A DNA stretch of 39,592 nucleotides, from the NCBI GenBank assembly GCA_001725415.1, contig MEGH01000051.1, positions 7,099 through 46,690 of the forward strand. The letters run 5' to 3'. Position numbers and translations under genes: made by a program. The stretch comes from Pseudonocardia sp. SCN 73-27. Its GTDB lineage: Bacteria; Actinomycetota; Actinomycetes; Mycobacteriales; Pseudonocardiaceae. Under the pieces are notes generated by a model that was not told where the DNA came from, did not search any database, and saw only the letters and a program-made list of their open reading frames with translations. This document shows positions 25,166 to 33,733 of this stretch, piece by piece. Every line of letters begins with the position of its first letter. Positions within the stretch are counted from its first letter, which is position 1.

Positions 25166-25564
25166 TCAGTGGCTGGCCGGGCGGATGTGGTACTCGAACA
25201 CGAGCCCACCGATGGCGAACAGCAGCAGCACGCCGCCGATGACCAGCAGCCACACGTAGAAGAACGCCAGCGCGATGCCGACGATCGCGGCGGAGGCGGC
25301 CAGCCCGATGGGCCAGTAGCTGCCCGGCGAGAAGAAGCCGACGTCGCCGGCGCCGTCGGACACCTCGGCGTCCGGGTTGTCCTCGGGACGGGTCTCGAGG
25401 CGGCGTGACACGAACCGGAAGTACGTGCCGATGATCAGCGACAGGCCCGCGGTGAGGAACAGGCAGGCGATACCGACCGCTTCCCGCGTCACGACCGTGT
25501 AGACGATGGCCGCGATGAAGAAGAAGGCGGTGGTGATCTCGAAGATTCGGGATTCGACCTTCAC
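25166..25564 (-). CDS. ctaF: cytochrome c oxidase subunit IV (actinobacterial type)
   Basis: A 132-residue membrane protein with four hydrophobic segments: two near residues 8-48 and two near 88-125, separated by a polar loop containing ETRPEDNPDAEVSDGAGD. The opening KVESRIFEITTAFFFIAAIVY is typical of the actinobacterial subunit IV of the aa3 oxidase in the bc1-aa3 respiratory supercomplex. It starts with GTG 19 bases after the ctaC stop, so the two form an operon, as in mycobacteria. Inferred role: structural subunit of the cytochrome oxidase. Confidence 0.92.
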   Translation of the reverse strand: MKVESRIFEITTAFFFIAAIVYTVVTREAVGIACLFLTAGLSLIIGTYFRFVSRRLETRPEDNPDAEVSDGAGDVGFFSPGSYWPIGLAASAAIVGIALAFFYVWLLVIGGVLLLFAIGGLVFEYHIRPASH

Positions 25565-25583
25565 GGGGGCTCCTCGGCTCCGA

Positions 25584-26531
25584 TCAGCTGTTCTGGGGCT
25601 CCGACGCGGACCGCAGGGTCCGGTCGGTGCTGAACGGGTAGGTCGTGGTGGCCTGCGGGGCGCACAGCTGCGGGTCGCAGCCCTGCGACTGCAGCTGCTG
25701 CAGCGCCTGCGCCACCGTCATGTCCTTGTTCGCAGTACGCATGGACATGTACGCGTCGTACAGGTTCGGCGGGAGCGCGCGGACCTCGAAGTTCATCTGC
25801 GAGTGGTACGAGCCGCAGAGCTCGGCGCAGCGGCCGACGAACGCACCCGTCCGGTCGATCTTGTCGATGACGAAGACGTTGTCGGTGTCGTTCTTCTCCG
25901 GCATCGGGAAGACGTCGCGCTTGAAGAGGAACTCCGGCACCCAGAAGCTGTGGATGACGTCCTTCGACGCGATCGTGAACTCGATGCTGCGGTCGGTCGG
26001 CAGGACGAGGATCGGGATCGTGCTCGACGTGCCGAGCGACTCGACCGTGCCGCCCTGCTTGTTGTCGACGTCGAACTGCCAATTCCACTGGAAGGCCGTG
26101 ACCTGGACCTTCTCCTGCGGGGCGTCGTTCTTCACGTCGACGTAGTTCTGCACGTTGACGGTGAAGCCGAAGAGCACGGCGACGATGATCGTCGGGATCA
26201 CGGTGAAGACGATCTCGACGGGGAGGTTGTACTGGGTCTGACGGGGCGCGGTGCCGTCGTCGCCCTTCTTCTTGCGGTGGAACGCGACCGCCCAGAACAT
26301 GACGCCCCAGGTGATCGCGCCGACGACGAGCGCCGCGATGGCCGACCAGGTCCACAGCGTGCGCATCGAGTCGGCCTGGGGCGTGACGCCCTCGGGCCAC
26401 CCGAAGCGCAAGACCTCGTCGACGGAGCAGCCCGTCGTGAGGGGGACGACGACGGCCGCGAGTACGGCCAGCTTCGCCGCGCGGCGCCACCCGGAGCGGC
26501 GGCCCGTGGCCTCCTGCTGTGCTCGGCCCAC
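25584..26531 (-). CDS. ctaC: cytochrome c oxidase subunit II
   Basis: A 315-residue protein. A lipoprotein signal ends PLTTGC (Cys about residue 34). Two transmembrane segments follow (about 58-80 and 103-126), then a cupredoxin domain. The CuA ligands are visible: His in IHSFWVP, and Cys, Glu, Cys, His and Met in CAELCGSYHSQM. It accepts electrons from cytochrome c (a fused c-type haem domain on QcrC in actinobacteria) at the outer membrane face. The GTG at 26531 is chosen because AGGAGG lies about ten bases upstream and gives a Twin-Arg-like/basic signal; the frame runs further upstream without coding character. Diverges from asnB. Confidence 0.96.
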   Translation of the reverse strand: MGRAQQEATGRRSGWRRAAKLAVLAAVVVPLTTGCSVDEVLRFGWPEGVTPQADSMRTLWTWSAIAALVVGAITWGVMFWAVAFHRKKKGDDGTAPRQTQYNLPVEIVFTVIPTIIVAVLFGFTVNVQNYVDVKNDAPQEKVQVTAFQWNWQFDVDNKQGGTVESLGTSSTIPILVLPTDRSIEFTIASKDVIHSFWVPEFLFKRDVFPMPEKNDTDNVFVIDKIDRTGAFVGRCAELCGSYHSQMNFEVRALPPNLYDAYMSMRTANKDMTVAQALQQLQSQGCDPQLCAPQATTTYPFSTDRTLRSASEPQNS

Positions 26532-26702
26532 TGCTCGCCGCCTCCTGCCTCTCGTTCTGCTGTGTACCGGCCTTGACCAGGCCGTACATGCCGCCGAACA
26601 CGCTTGTCGGACGCGCGTTCTTCGACCAGGCGTAGAGACTAACCGAGCGGCCCTCCCGCACGCCCCCCGGGTGTTGCCGACATCGCCCGTCGAGGGGGTG
26701 GC

Positions 26703-26708
26703 CATACT
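26703..26708 (+). promoter_or_regulatory. putative -10 element of asnB
   Basis: CATACT lies eight bases before the asnB ATG; a nearly leaderless transcript is expected. Weaker match than others. Confidence 0.3.
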
Positions 26709-26716
26709 GGCTCGCC

Positions 26717-28630
26717 ATGTGCGGACTGCTGGGACTGCTGACCGCCGGGGCCGACGCCGCCGACCGGACCGGACCGATCTCCGACGCGTTGCGCTGCATG
26801 CGTCATCGGGGGCCCGACGAGAGCGGGACCTGGAACGATGCCGACGCGGTGTTCGGGTTCAACCGCCTGTCGATCATCGACGTGGAGCATTCGCACCAGC
26901 CGCTGAGCTATGCCGACGGGCGCTACACGATCGTCTTCAACGGCGAGATCTACAACTACCTCGAGCTGCGGGCGGAGCTCGCGGAGAATCACGGTGCGAC
27001 GTTCGCCACTGACGGCGACACGGAGGCCGTCGTCGCGGCGTACCACCATTGGGGCCCGGCGGCGGTGTCGCGGCTGCGGGGCATGTTCGCGTTCCTGATC
27101 TGGGACGCCCAGGAGCGCGTGCTGTTCTGTGCGCGTGATCCGTTCGGCATCAAGCCGCTGTACGTGGCGACGGGGCCGGTGGGCAGCGCGTTCGCGAGCG
27201 AGAAGAAGTGCCTGGTGGAGCTGCTGGGCACGCTCGAGCTCCCCGCCGACCTGGATCCCGTTGCGCTGCAGCACTACCTGACGCTGCAGTACGCGCCGGA
27301 GCCCGGTTCGCTGCACCGCGCGATCCGCCGCGTCGAGTCCGGGACACACGTCACGGTCCGGCCCGGGGCGGAGCCCGACGTCGAGCGCTACTTCACGCCG
27401 TCGTTCCACGCGGGCGCCGGCACCGGCCCCGCGCTGCACGCGCGGGTCGCGTCGACGTTGCGCGACTCCGTCGCCAAGCACATGCGCGCCGACGTGACGG
27501 TGGGTGCGTTCCTGTCCGGCGGCATCGACTCGACGGCCATCGCGGCGCTCGCCAAGGAGCACAACCCGGACCTGATCACGTTCACCACCGGGTTCGAGCG
27601 TGAGGGCTACTCGGAGGTCGACGTCGCGGCCGAGTCGGCGGCGGCGATCGGGGTGCGCCACGTCGTCCGCACGGTGAAGCCCGACGAGATGATGGACGCG
27701 CTGCCGCTGATCGTCTGGTATCTCGACGACCCGGTGGCCGACCCGGCGCTGGTGCCGCTGTGGTTCATCGCCCGGGAGGCGCGCCGGCACGTCAAGGTCG
27801 TGCTGTCGGGCGAGGGTGCCGACGAGCTGTTCGGCGGCTACACGATCTACCGCGAACCGCTGTCGCTGGCGCCGTTCGAGCGGGTGCCGGGCGCGCTGCG
27901 CGGGCTGCTGGGGCGGGCGTCGGCGCGGCTGCCGGAGGGTATGCGCGGCAAGGACCTGCTGCGGCGCGGCTCGTTGCCGATGGAGCGCCGCTACTACGGC
28001 AACGCTCGCATCTTCCGCGACGACCAGCTGGCCGGGGTGCTGCGCCAGTACGACCCGCGGCGCAGCCACACCGACGTGACGGCGGCGCACTACGCGGAGT
28101 CGGCGGGCTGGGACCCGGTGGCGCGCATGCAGCACGTCGACCTGTTCACGTGGCTGCGCGGCGACATCCTGGTCAAGGCCGACAAGATGACGATGGCCAA
28201 CTCGCTGGAGCTGCGGGTGCCGTTCCTGGATCCCGAGGTGTTCGCGCTGGCCTCGGGGCTGCCGCGTTCGGAGAAGGTCACGGGCACCGACCGGTCGGGC
28301 ACCACGAAGTACGCGTTGCGCCGCGCGCTGGAGGGCATCGTGCCCGCGCACGTGCTGAACCGCCGCAAGCTGGGGTTCCCGGTGCCGATCCGGCACTGGC
28401 TGCGCGACGAGATGTACGGCTGGGCGCGCGACATCGTGCGCGACTCGCAGGCCGACCACCTCGTCGACCTGGCGGCGGTGTCGCGGATGATCGACGCTCA
28501 CCGTGAGGGCCCGATCGACCACAGCCGCCGCATCTGGACGCTGCTGGTGTTCCTGATCTGGCACGGCATCTTCGTCGAGGACCGCATCCGACCCGAGATC
28601 CCGGAGCCCGCCTACCCGGTCATGCTCTGA
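26717..28630 (+). CDS. asnB: asparagine synthase (glutamine-hydrolysing)
   Basis: A 637-residue AsnB. The N-terminal glutaminase begins MCGLLG, so Cys2 is the nucleophile after Met removal; RHRGPDESG and FNGEIYNY are further glutaminase landmarks. The synthetase domain contains the ATP pyrophosphatase loop SGGIDSTA near residue 267 and ends with conserved KADKMTMANSLELRVPFLD. It makes asparagine from aspartate, glutamine and ATP; the mycobacterial homologue has also been linked to amidation of cell-wall meso-diaminopimelate. Located divergently from ctaC-ctaF, as in M. tuberculosis. Confidence 0.96.
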   Translation: MCGLLGLLTAGADAADRTGPISDALRCMRHRGPDESGTWNDADAVFGFNRLSIIDVEHSHQPLSYADGRYTIVFNGEIYNYLELRAELAENHGATFATDGDTEAVVAAYHHWGPAAVSRLRGMFAFLIWDAQERVLFCARDPFGIKPLYVATGPVGSAFASEKKCLVELLGTLELPADLDPVALQHYLTLQYAPEPGSLHRAIRRVESGTHVTVRPGAEPDVERYFTPSFHAGAGTGPALHARVASTLRDSVAKHMRADVTVGAFLSGGIDSTAIAALAKEHNPDLITFTTGFEREGYSEVDVAAESAAAIGVRHVVRTVKPDEMMDALPLIVWYLDDPVADPALVPLWFIAREARRHVKVVLSGEGADELFGGYTIYREPLSLAPFERVPGALRGLLGRASARLPEGMRGKDLLRRGSLPMERRYYGNARIFRDDQLAGVLRQYDPRRSHTDVTAAHYAESAGWDPVARMQHVDLFTWLRGDILVKADKMTMANSLELRVPFLDPEVFALASGLPRSEKVTGTDRSGTTKYALRRALEGIVPAHVLNRRKLGFPVPIRHWLRDEMYGWARDIVRDSQADHLVDLAAVSRMIDAHREGPIDHSRRIWTLLVFLIWHGIFVEDRIRPEIPEPAYPVML

Positions 28631-28675
28631 CCGCCTCCGAAACTCGGTGGACGCGTCGGGCGCGCCCGCAGGATC

Positions 28676-29689
28676 GTGACGGACATGACAACGGTCGCGG
28701 ACGTCCAGCTGACCCGTGTCGACGACGAAGCAGGCCTGCGGGCCTGGTTCGACGTCGGCGCGGCGTCGACGGCGCACGACCGGCCCGACGACCCGACGCC
28801 GTCCTGGCGCGGGCTGGTGTCCGAGCTGACGCGTCCGTGGCCGGGGCGTGACGTCGAGCGCTGGCTCGCCCGCCGCGGCGGCGACGCGGTCGGCGCGCTC
28901 TCGGTGGCGATGCCCGACCGGGACAACCTGTCGTCGGCGATCGTCGACGTCGACGTGCTGCCCGGGTTCCGGCGCCTCGGCCTCGGCCGCACCCTGTTCG
29001 AGTACGCCGCCGACCGGGCCCGCATCCACGGCCGGACCCGGCTGATCGCGGAGGTCCGCCGCGGCGGGGCGGGCGATGTCCTGATGAAGGCCGTCGGCGC
29101 CCGCATGGCGTTGCGCGACCAGCGTCGCCGGCTGCCGCTGCCGCCCGCCGATCCGGCCGCGCTCGACCGGCTCGACACCGCTGCGGTCGCGGCCTCGCAG
29201 GACTACACGTTGGTCGGCTGGACGGGCACCACCCCCGACGAACACGTCGAGGACATCGCCCGGCTGTCCGCGCAGATGACCACCGACGCCCCGTTCGACG
29301 ACCTGCACTGGGAACCCGAGGCCTACGACGCCGACCGGATCCGGGAGGTCGACGCGGCGGGTGCCGCCGCCGGCCGCACGACGCTGGTCACCGCGGCCCG
29401 CCCCGGCACCGACGGCCCGCTCGTCGCGTTCTCCGTGCTGTTGCACCGTCCGGACGCCGCGTGGCACGCGAGCCAGGGCGACACGCTCGTCGAGCGCGCC
29501 CATCGCGGGCACCAGCTCGGGATGCGGGTCAAGCTGGCCAACCTCGCGCGGCTGCGCGCGCACGCGCCGCAGGTCACGGCCGTCGACACGTGGAACGCGG
29601 ACAGCAACCCGTGGATGGTGTCGATCAACGAGGCGATGGGCTTCCGGCCCTACGACGCGTGGACGGAGTGGGAGCTCGATCTGGTGTGA
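28676..29689 (+). CDS. two-domain GNAT N-acetyltransferase
   Basis: A 337-residue protein containing two tandem GNAT folds, like the mycothiol synthase group in architecture. The first domain holds the acetyl-CoA-binding segment DVDVLPGFRRLGLGRTLFEYA (about residues 97-117, with the RxxGxG/A loop); the second has SQGDTLVERAHRGHQLGMRVKLANLARL (about 266-293), with its own RGxxLG loop, and ends in NPWMVSINEAMGFRPY. Substrate unknown. The GTG start at 28676 and an ATG three codons later are both possible. Not linked by overlap to its neighbours. Confidence 0.85.
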   Translation: MTDMTTVADVQLTRVDDEAGLRAWFDVGAASTAHDRPDDPTPSWRGLVSELTRPWPGRDVERWLARRGGDAVGALSVAMPDRDNLSSAIVDVDVLPGFRRLGLGRTLFEYAADRARIHGRTRLIAEVRRGGAGDVLMKAVGARMALRDQRRRLPLPPADPAALDRLDTAAVAASQDYTLVGWTGTTPDEHVEDIARLSAQMTTDAPFDDLHWEPEAYDADRIREVDAAGAAAGRTTLVTAARPGTDGPLVAFSVLLHRPDAAWHASQGDTLVERAHRGHQLGMRVKLANLARLRAHAPQVTAVDTWNADSNPWMVSINEAMGFRPYDAWTEWELDLV

Positions 29690-29775
29690 CGGAACCGACC
29701 ACTCCGGTTATCCATACCCTGTGAACACCGGCGCACCGGCCTCCCCCGGCGTGCCGGAGCGGGTGGACTGGGGGC

Positions 29776-30798
29776 ATGACGCCTCCCGCGACGTCCACAC
29801 TCCCTCCGCCGGCCCGCACACCGCAGCCGCTGACCGACGGCCGCCGCAGCGGTCTCGAACACGCCCTCGTCCTGACGTTCGTCGCCGTCCCGCTGCTGGC
29901 GCTCGTCGCCGCGGTCCCGCTCGCGTGGGGCTGGGGGCTCTCTGTCGTCGACGTGGTGATCGCCCTGGTGTTCTACGTCGTCAGCGGGCTCGGGGTGACC
30001 GTCGGGTTCCACCGCTACTTCACGCACGGCTCGTTCAAGGCGAACCGGCCGCTGCGGATCGCCCTGGCTGTCGCGGGAAGTCTCGCCTTCCAGGGCACGG
30101 TCACCGGCTGGGTGGCCGACCACCGCCGCCATCACGCGTTCTCCGACAAGGCGGGCGACCCGCACTCCCCCTGGCTGTTCGGCACGGGGCCGCGGGCGCT
30201 GGCCCGTGGGATGTGGCACTCCCATGTCGGCTGGCTGTTCGAGCGTGACCGCACCAACGCCGCCCGGTTCGCCCCGGACCTGCTGGCCGACCGCGACATC
30301 GTCCGCGTCGACAAGGCGTTCCTGCCGCTCGCGATCGCGTCCCTGCTGCTGCCGGGTGTCATCGGTGGGCTGGTCACGTGGTCGTTCGCCGGCGCGCTGA
30401 CCGCGATCTTCTGGGCCGGACTGGTCCGGATCGCGCTGCTGCACCACGTGACGTGGTCGATCAACTCGATCTGCCACATGTGGGGCGACCGGCCCTTCGC
30501 CGCCCGCGACCGCTCCGTGAACGTGTGGTGGCTGGCGATCGCGTCGTTCGGCGAGTCCTGGCACAACCTGCACCACGCCGACCCCACCTGTGCCCGGCAC
30601 GGCGTGAAGCGCGGCCAGGTCGACCTGTCGGCGCTGGTGATCCGCGGTCTCGAGAAGGCCGGCTTGGCGACGGCCGTGCGCTGGCCGACGCCGCGCCGCC
30701 TCGAACGCCTCGCTCAGCCGCGCACCAGCACCCGCAACGCCGACGGGCGCACTGTGACCGTCGCGGACCCCGACGCCAGCGGCTCGCCGTCGGCGTGA
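29776..30798 (+). CDS. acyl-CoA (delta-9-type) fatty acid desaturase
   Basis: A 340-residue membrane desaturase. The three His boxes are HRYFTH (79-84), HRRHH (116-120) and HNLHH (263-267), with hydrophobic pairs around residues 30-75 and 185-220, matching membrane di-iron stearoyl-CoA desaturases. It inserts a double bond in saturated acyl-CoA or lipid acyl chains using O2 and electrons. The last 28 residues (NADGRTVTVADPDASGSPSA region) lie antisense to the end of the convergent lipid kinase gene; relatives normally stop soon after the RWPTP segment, so this tail may be a recent extension. GGGGG lies just before the ATG. Confidence 0.92.
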   Translation: MTPPATSTLPPPARTPQPLTDGRRSGLEHALVLTFVAVPLLALVAAVPLAWGWGLSVVDVVIALVFYVVSGLGVTVGFHRYFTHGSFKANRPLRIALAVAGSLAFQGTVTGWVADHRRHHAFSDKAGDPHSPWLFGTGPRALARGMWHSHVGWLFERDRTNAARFAPDLLADRDIVRVDKAFLPLAIASLLLPGVIGGLVTWSFAGALTAIFWAGLVRIALLHHVTWSINSICHMWGDRPFAARDRSVNVWWLAIASFGESWHNLHHADPTCARHGVKRGQVDLSALVIRGLEKAGLATAVRWPTPRRLERLAQPRTSTRNADGRTVTVADPDASGSPSA

Positions 30799-31543
30799 AC
30801 CGGCAGCGGACGGTCGGCCGTGAGCGTGACCGCACGGAGCCGTCGTAGACCTGCCGCAGCGCCGCGAGCAGCGCCCAGCGCGACGAGTCACGGATCATCA
30901 GGACGTCGAGCAACCCGTCGTCGACCTCGGCGCTGGGCACGATGTGCATGCCCGCGCCGTACCAGCCGGAGTTGGCGACGACGACCGACCAGCCCCGCTC
31001 GGCCCACTCGACCCCGTCGAGCTCGAGCCGGAATGCCGCGGGCTTCGACGTGAGCAGTGCCCGCACCGCCGCGTACTGGTAAACGGTGCCGCCGGGCACC
31101 CGCGGGCGGGTGGCGACGATCTCCGAGGCCGCCGAGTCGACACCGGCGTAGACGCTGCCCAGGACGGTGCGCCCGGCCGCCTCGATGACGTCGACGGCGC
31201 GTTCGTGCCCGTCCTCGACGACAGCTGCCGCCCCGGCGACGTCGGTGGGCAGGCCGAGCTGGCGGGCGAAGTCGTTGCCGCGACCGACGGGCACGATCCC
31301 GAGCAGCCCACCGGCGTCCGCGACCGCTCCCGCGACCGTGCCGGCGTGCCCGTCCCCGCCGACGGCGAGCACGGTCCGCCCGCGGCCGGCCGCCTCCGCG
31401 GCGAGCTCGCGGGCCTGGACGCCGTCGCGCCCGGCGACGACCTCGACGCTGCCCCGCGGCAGCGCCGTGACCAGCGCGGCAGCCACCCGCGCCCCGGCGC
31501 CGCGCCCCGCGGCCGGGTTCACGACCGCGGTGTAGAGGTTCAC
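30714..31543 (-). pseudogene. diacylglycerol kinase-family lipid kinase, frameshifted near its C-terminus
   Basis: The frame begins NLYTAVVNPAAGRGAGARVA and carries the nucleotide-binding GGDGHAGTV and PVGRGNDFARQLGLP motifs of the DAGK/sphingosine-kinase family, running well to VYDGSVR at about 30845. Immediately afterwards the reading becomes Arg-rich nonsense, but the adjacent frame reads VTLTADRPLPVHADGEPLAS ... SALRVLVRG and stops at 30714, which is the expected C-terminal beta domain. So one base appears missing near 30840-30846, or there is a sequencing error. If real, the enzyme loses its last ~40 residues. The GTG start overlaps the stop of the flavoprotein gene (GTGA), so they are coupled. 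It should phosphorylate diacylglycerol to phosphatidate. Confidence 0.8.
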
Positions 31544-33132
31544 GGCACGAGCACGCCGGGGTTGAGGATGCCGCTCGGGTCGAGCCGCGCCTTCACCGCG
31601 CGCAGCACCTCGACGCCGAGCGGCCCGATCTCGCGCTCCAGCCAGGGCCGGTGCTCGGCGCCGACGCCGTGGTGGTGGGTGATCGTGCCGCCGCCGGCGA
31701 CGATCGCCTCGGTGGCCGCGGTCTTGGCCGCCGCCCACTGCACGACGGGATCGTCGGCGGCCTTTGCGACCACGGTGAAGTACAGCGACGCACCCGTCGG
31801 GTAGACGTGCGAGACGTGGCACATCACCAGCGGCGGGGTGTCCTGCGCGGCCAGCGACGACACGAGCGCCGCGGTGACGGACTCCTTGAGCGCCACCAGG
31901 TTCGACCAGCTCGTGGCCGTCTCCAGGGTCTCGGCGATCGCGCCGGCACCGAGCAGCGCGTCGCGCAGGTAGGGGGCCTCGAACCGGCCCTCGGCCCAGC
32001 TCTCGCCGACGGCGTCGTCGAGCCGGGCGCCGCCGGCCGCGGCGAGCGCGTCGGCGCCGGCGGCGGCCAGCGCGTCGGCACCCGTGCCGCCGGGGAACCC
32101 GTCGTAGCCCGCGATCACCACGCAGCCGCCCGCCTCCCGGCTGTGCAGGACGGCGTCGACACCGGTCTCGGCCTCGTCGGACAGCCGTAGCACCGTGGGC
32201 AGCGGGCCGCGCTGGGCCAGCTCGCGCAGCGCGGTGGCGCCCTCGGCGAACGAGCCGAACCGCCAGCCCTGGTACACCGACTTCTGCGGCGCGGGATGCA
32301 CGCGCAGCGTCAGCTCGGTGATCACGCCGAACGCCCCCTCGGAGCCGAGGACGAGCTGGCGCAGGTCGGGCCCCGCCGCCGACGCCGGGCCGCGGCCCAG
32401 CTCGAGCGTGCCCTCCGGGGTGGCGACCGTCAGCGCGAGGACCATCTCGTCGAACCGACCGTAGCCGGCCGAGGCCTGGCCCGCCGAGCGCGTCGCCGCG
32501 AACCCGCCGAGGCGGGCGTACTGATAGGACTGCGGGAAGTGCCCGAGGGTGAACCCCTTGGCGCCCAACAGCTCCTCGGCCTCGACGGCGAGCGTCCCGG
32601 CGCGGAACGTGGCCGTCAACGACTCGGTGTCGAGCGAGACGAGCCCCGTGAGCCTGCGAACGTCGAGGGTGACGAGACCGCCGAAGCCCTCGCGCCGCGC
32701 GGCCAGCCCGCCGACCACCGACGTGCCGCCCGCGAACGGGACCACCGCGACGTGGCGGCGCGCGCATGCGCCCAGGACGCCGACGACCTCGTTGTGCGTG
32801 CCCGGCAGCACGACCGCGTCCGGGGCGTCCGCTGCATCGCCCGAGCGCAGCCGCAGCAGGTCGGCCGTCGAGCGGCCGGCGGCGTGCTTGACCCGCGCGT
32901 CGTGGTGGGTGTGCAGGTTGGGCGGGCCGACGAACATCGCGAGCTCGGTGGCCACCGCCGGGTCCAGCTCGGAATCCGGGAGGCGGACCTGCGCGATCGG
33001 GACAGGCGTCCGATCGGCGGGTTGCACGCCCAGCGCTTGTTCCAGCAGGGTGAGCACGGCGGGTGGCAGGGTGACGGCTCTCCCCGGGTCTCCCCAGCCT
33101 GACCAGAGCATGTCGCGACGGCGCGGCTTCAC
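31540..33132 (-). CDS. FAD-linked oxidase, alkyldihydroxyacetonephosphate synthase-like
   Basis: A 530-residue PCMH-type flavoprotein. The FAD-binding domain includes VVPFAGGTSVVGGL (about residues 135-148) and LGHFPQSYQYARLGGFAATRSAGQASAGYGRFDEM in pieces, with LVLGSEGAFGVIT. The C-terminal cap ends with the signature GTITHHHGVGAEHRPWLEREIG, typical of AGPS-like enzymes whose His-rich loop acts in ether-lipid formation. Bacterial relatives are often annotated as FAD-binding oxidases, so true AGPS activity is uncertain. The start GTG at 33132 is used; an ATG seven codons in (33111) is an alternative. It overlaps the lipid kinase and diverges from the TetR gene over a shared palindrome. Confidence 0.88.
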   Translation of the reverse strand: MKPRRRDMLWSGWGDPGRAVTLPPAVLTLLEQALGVQPADRTPVPIAQVRLPDSELDPAVATELAMFVGPPNLHTHHDARVKHAAGRSTADLLRLRSGDAADAPDAVVLPGTHNEVVGVLGACARRHVAVVPFAGGTSVVGGLAARREGFGGLVTLDVRRLTGLVSLDTESLTATFRAGTLAVEAEELLGAKGFTLGHFPQSYQYARLGGFAATRSAGQASAGYGRFDEMVLALTVATPEGTLELGRGPASAAGPDLRQLVLGSEGAFGVITELTLRVHPAPQKSVYQGWRFGSFAEGATALRELAQRGPLPTVLRLSDEAETGVDAVLHSREAGGCVVIAGYDGFPGGTGADALAAAGADALAAAGGARLDDAVGESWAEGRFEAPYLRDALLGAGAIAETLETATSWSNLVALKESVTAALVSSLAAQDTPPLVMCHVSHVYPTGASLYFTVVAKAADDPVVQWAAAKTAATEAIVAGGGTITHHHGVGAEHRPWLEREIGPLGVEVLRAVKARLDPSGILNPGVLVP

Positions 33133-33133
33133 C

Positions 33134-33146
33134 GTTACACTGTGAC
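33134..33146. promoter_or_regulatory. TetR operator candidate in the divergent promoter
   Basis: GTTACACTGTGAC is a 13-bp inverted repeat (GTYACA-n-TGTRAC) with one mismatched pair. It contains TACACT (33136-33141), seven bases before the tetR GTG, and begins two bases from the flavoprotein GTG, so a bound repressor would cover both start regions. A further GTGAC copy follows at 33149-33153. Confidence 0.55.
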
Positions 33147-33148
33147 AT

Positions 33149-33733
33149 GTGACGTCCAGTCGTAACAAGTCGGGCATGGTCACCCGGCTCGACGACGGGG
33201 CGGTCCTCGACGCGGCCCGGGCCTGCGTGCTCGACGTCGGGGTCCGCCGCACCACCCTGTCCGACGTCGCCCGCCGCGCCGGCGTCTCCCGGATGTCGCT
33301 CTACCGACGCTGGGACGGCGTCGACGCCCTCGTCGGCGACCTGCTCACCCGCGACCTGCTCGCCGTCGCCGCCGGTCCTCTGGGTACGGACCGGGCCACG
33401 GTCGTCACCCGCGTCGTCGAGGTCTGCGAGGCCCTGCGCCGCCACCGGCTCGTCCGCAAGATCCTCGACGTCGACCCCGAGCTCCTGCTCCCCTACCTGC
33501 TCCGCCGCCGCGGCCGCAGCACCGATGCCCTGCTCGCCCTGCTCACCGAGGCCCTCGCCGCCGCCCAGGTCGGCGGCACCGTCCGCGACGGCGACGCGCA
33601 CGTCCTCGCCCGGTTCGTCCTGCTCACCGCCCAGTCCTACGTCCTCTCCGTCGGCGCCGTCACCGCCGGGACACCCGTCGCGCAGCTCCCCGCCGAGCTG
33701 CACGCCCTCCTCGACGGATACCTGCGGCCATGA
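33149..33733 (+). CDS. TetR-family transcriptional regulator of the glycerolipid module
   Basis: A 194-residue TetR protein. The helix-turn-helix lies at about residues 20-60: LDAARACVLDVGVRRTTLSD then VARRAGVSRMSLYRRW. The C-terminal helical domain is the ligand-binding/dimerisation part. The GTG start is seven bases downstream of TACACT, so the transcript is probably leaderless. Its stop overlaps the glpD start (ATGA), so the two are co-transcribed. Binding of the palindrome at 33134-33146 and control of both divergent operons, possibly by a lipid or glycerol-phosphate ligand, is inferred. Confidence 0.9.
   Translation: MTSSRNKSGMVTRLDDGAVLDAARACVLDVGVRRTTLSDVARRAGVSRMSLYRRWDGVDALVGDLLTRDLLAVAAGPLGTDRATVVTRVVEVCEALRRHRLVRKILDVDPELLLPYLLRRRGRSTDALLALLTEALAAAQVGGTVRDGDAHVLARFVLLTAQSYVLSVGAVTAGTPVAQLPAELHALLDGYLRP

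Noticed and set aside
26532-26640. Upstream short open frame before ctaC (MYGLVKAGTQQ...)
   Set aside because: No coding character beyond a few codons and no conserved sense; likely chance in the 5' region of ctaC.
26639-29563. 974-codon minus-strand open frame opposite asnB and the GNAT gene
   Set aside because: Both opposing genes have clear family motifs. The minus frame is low complexity and has no motif.
29707-29730. DnaA-box-like TTATCCATA upstream of the desaturase
   Set aside because: One mismatch to the E. coli consensus, a single copy, and not the actinobacterial form.
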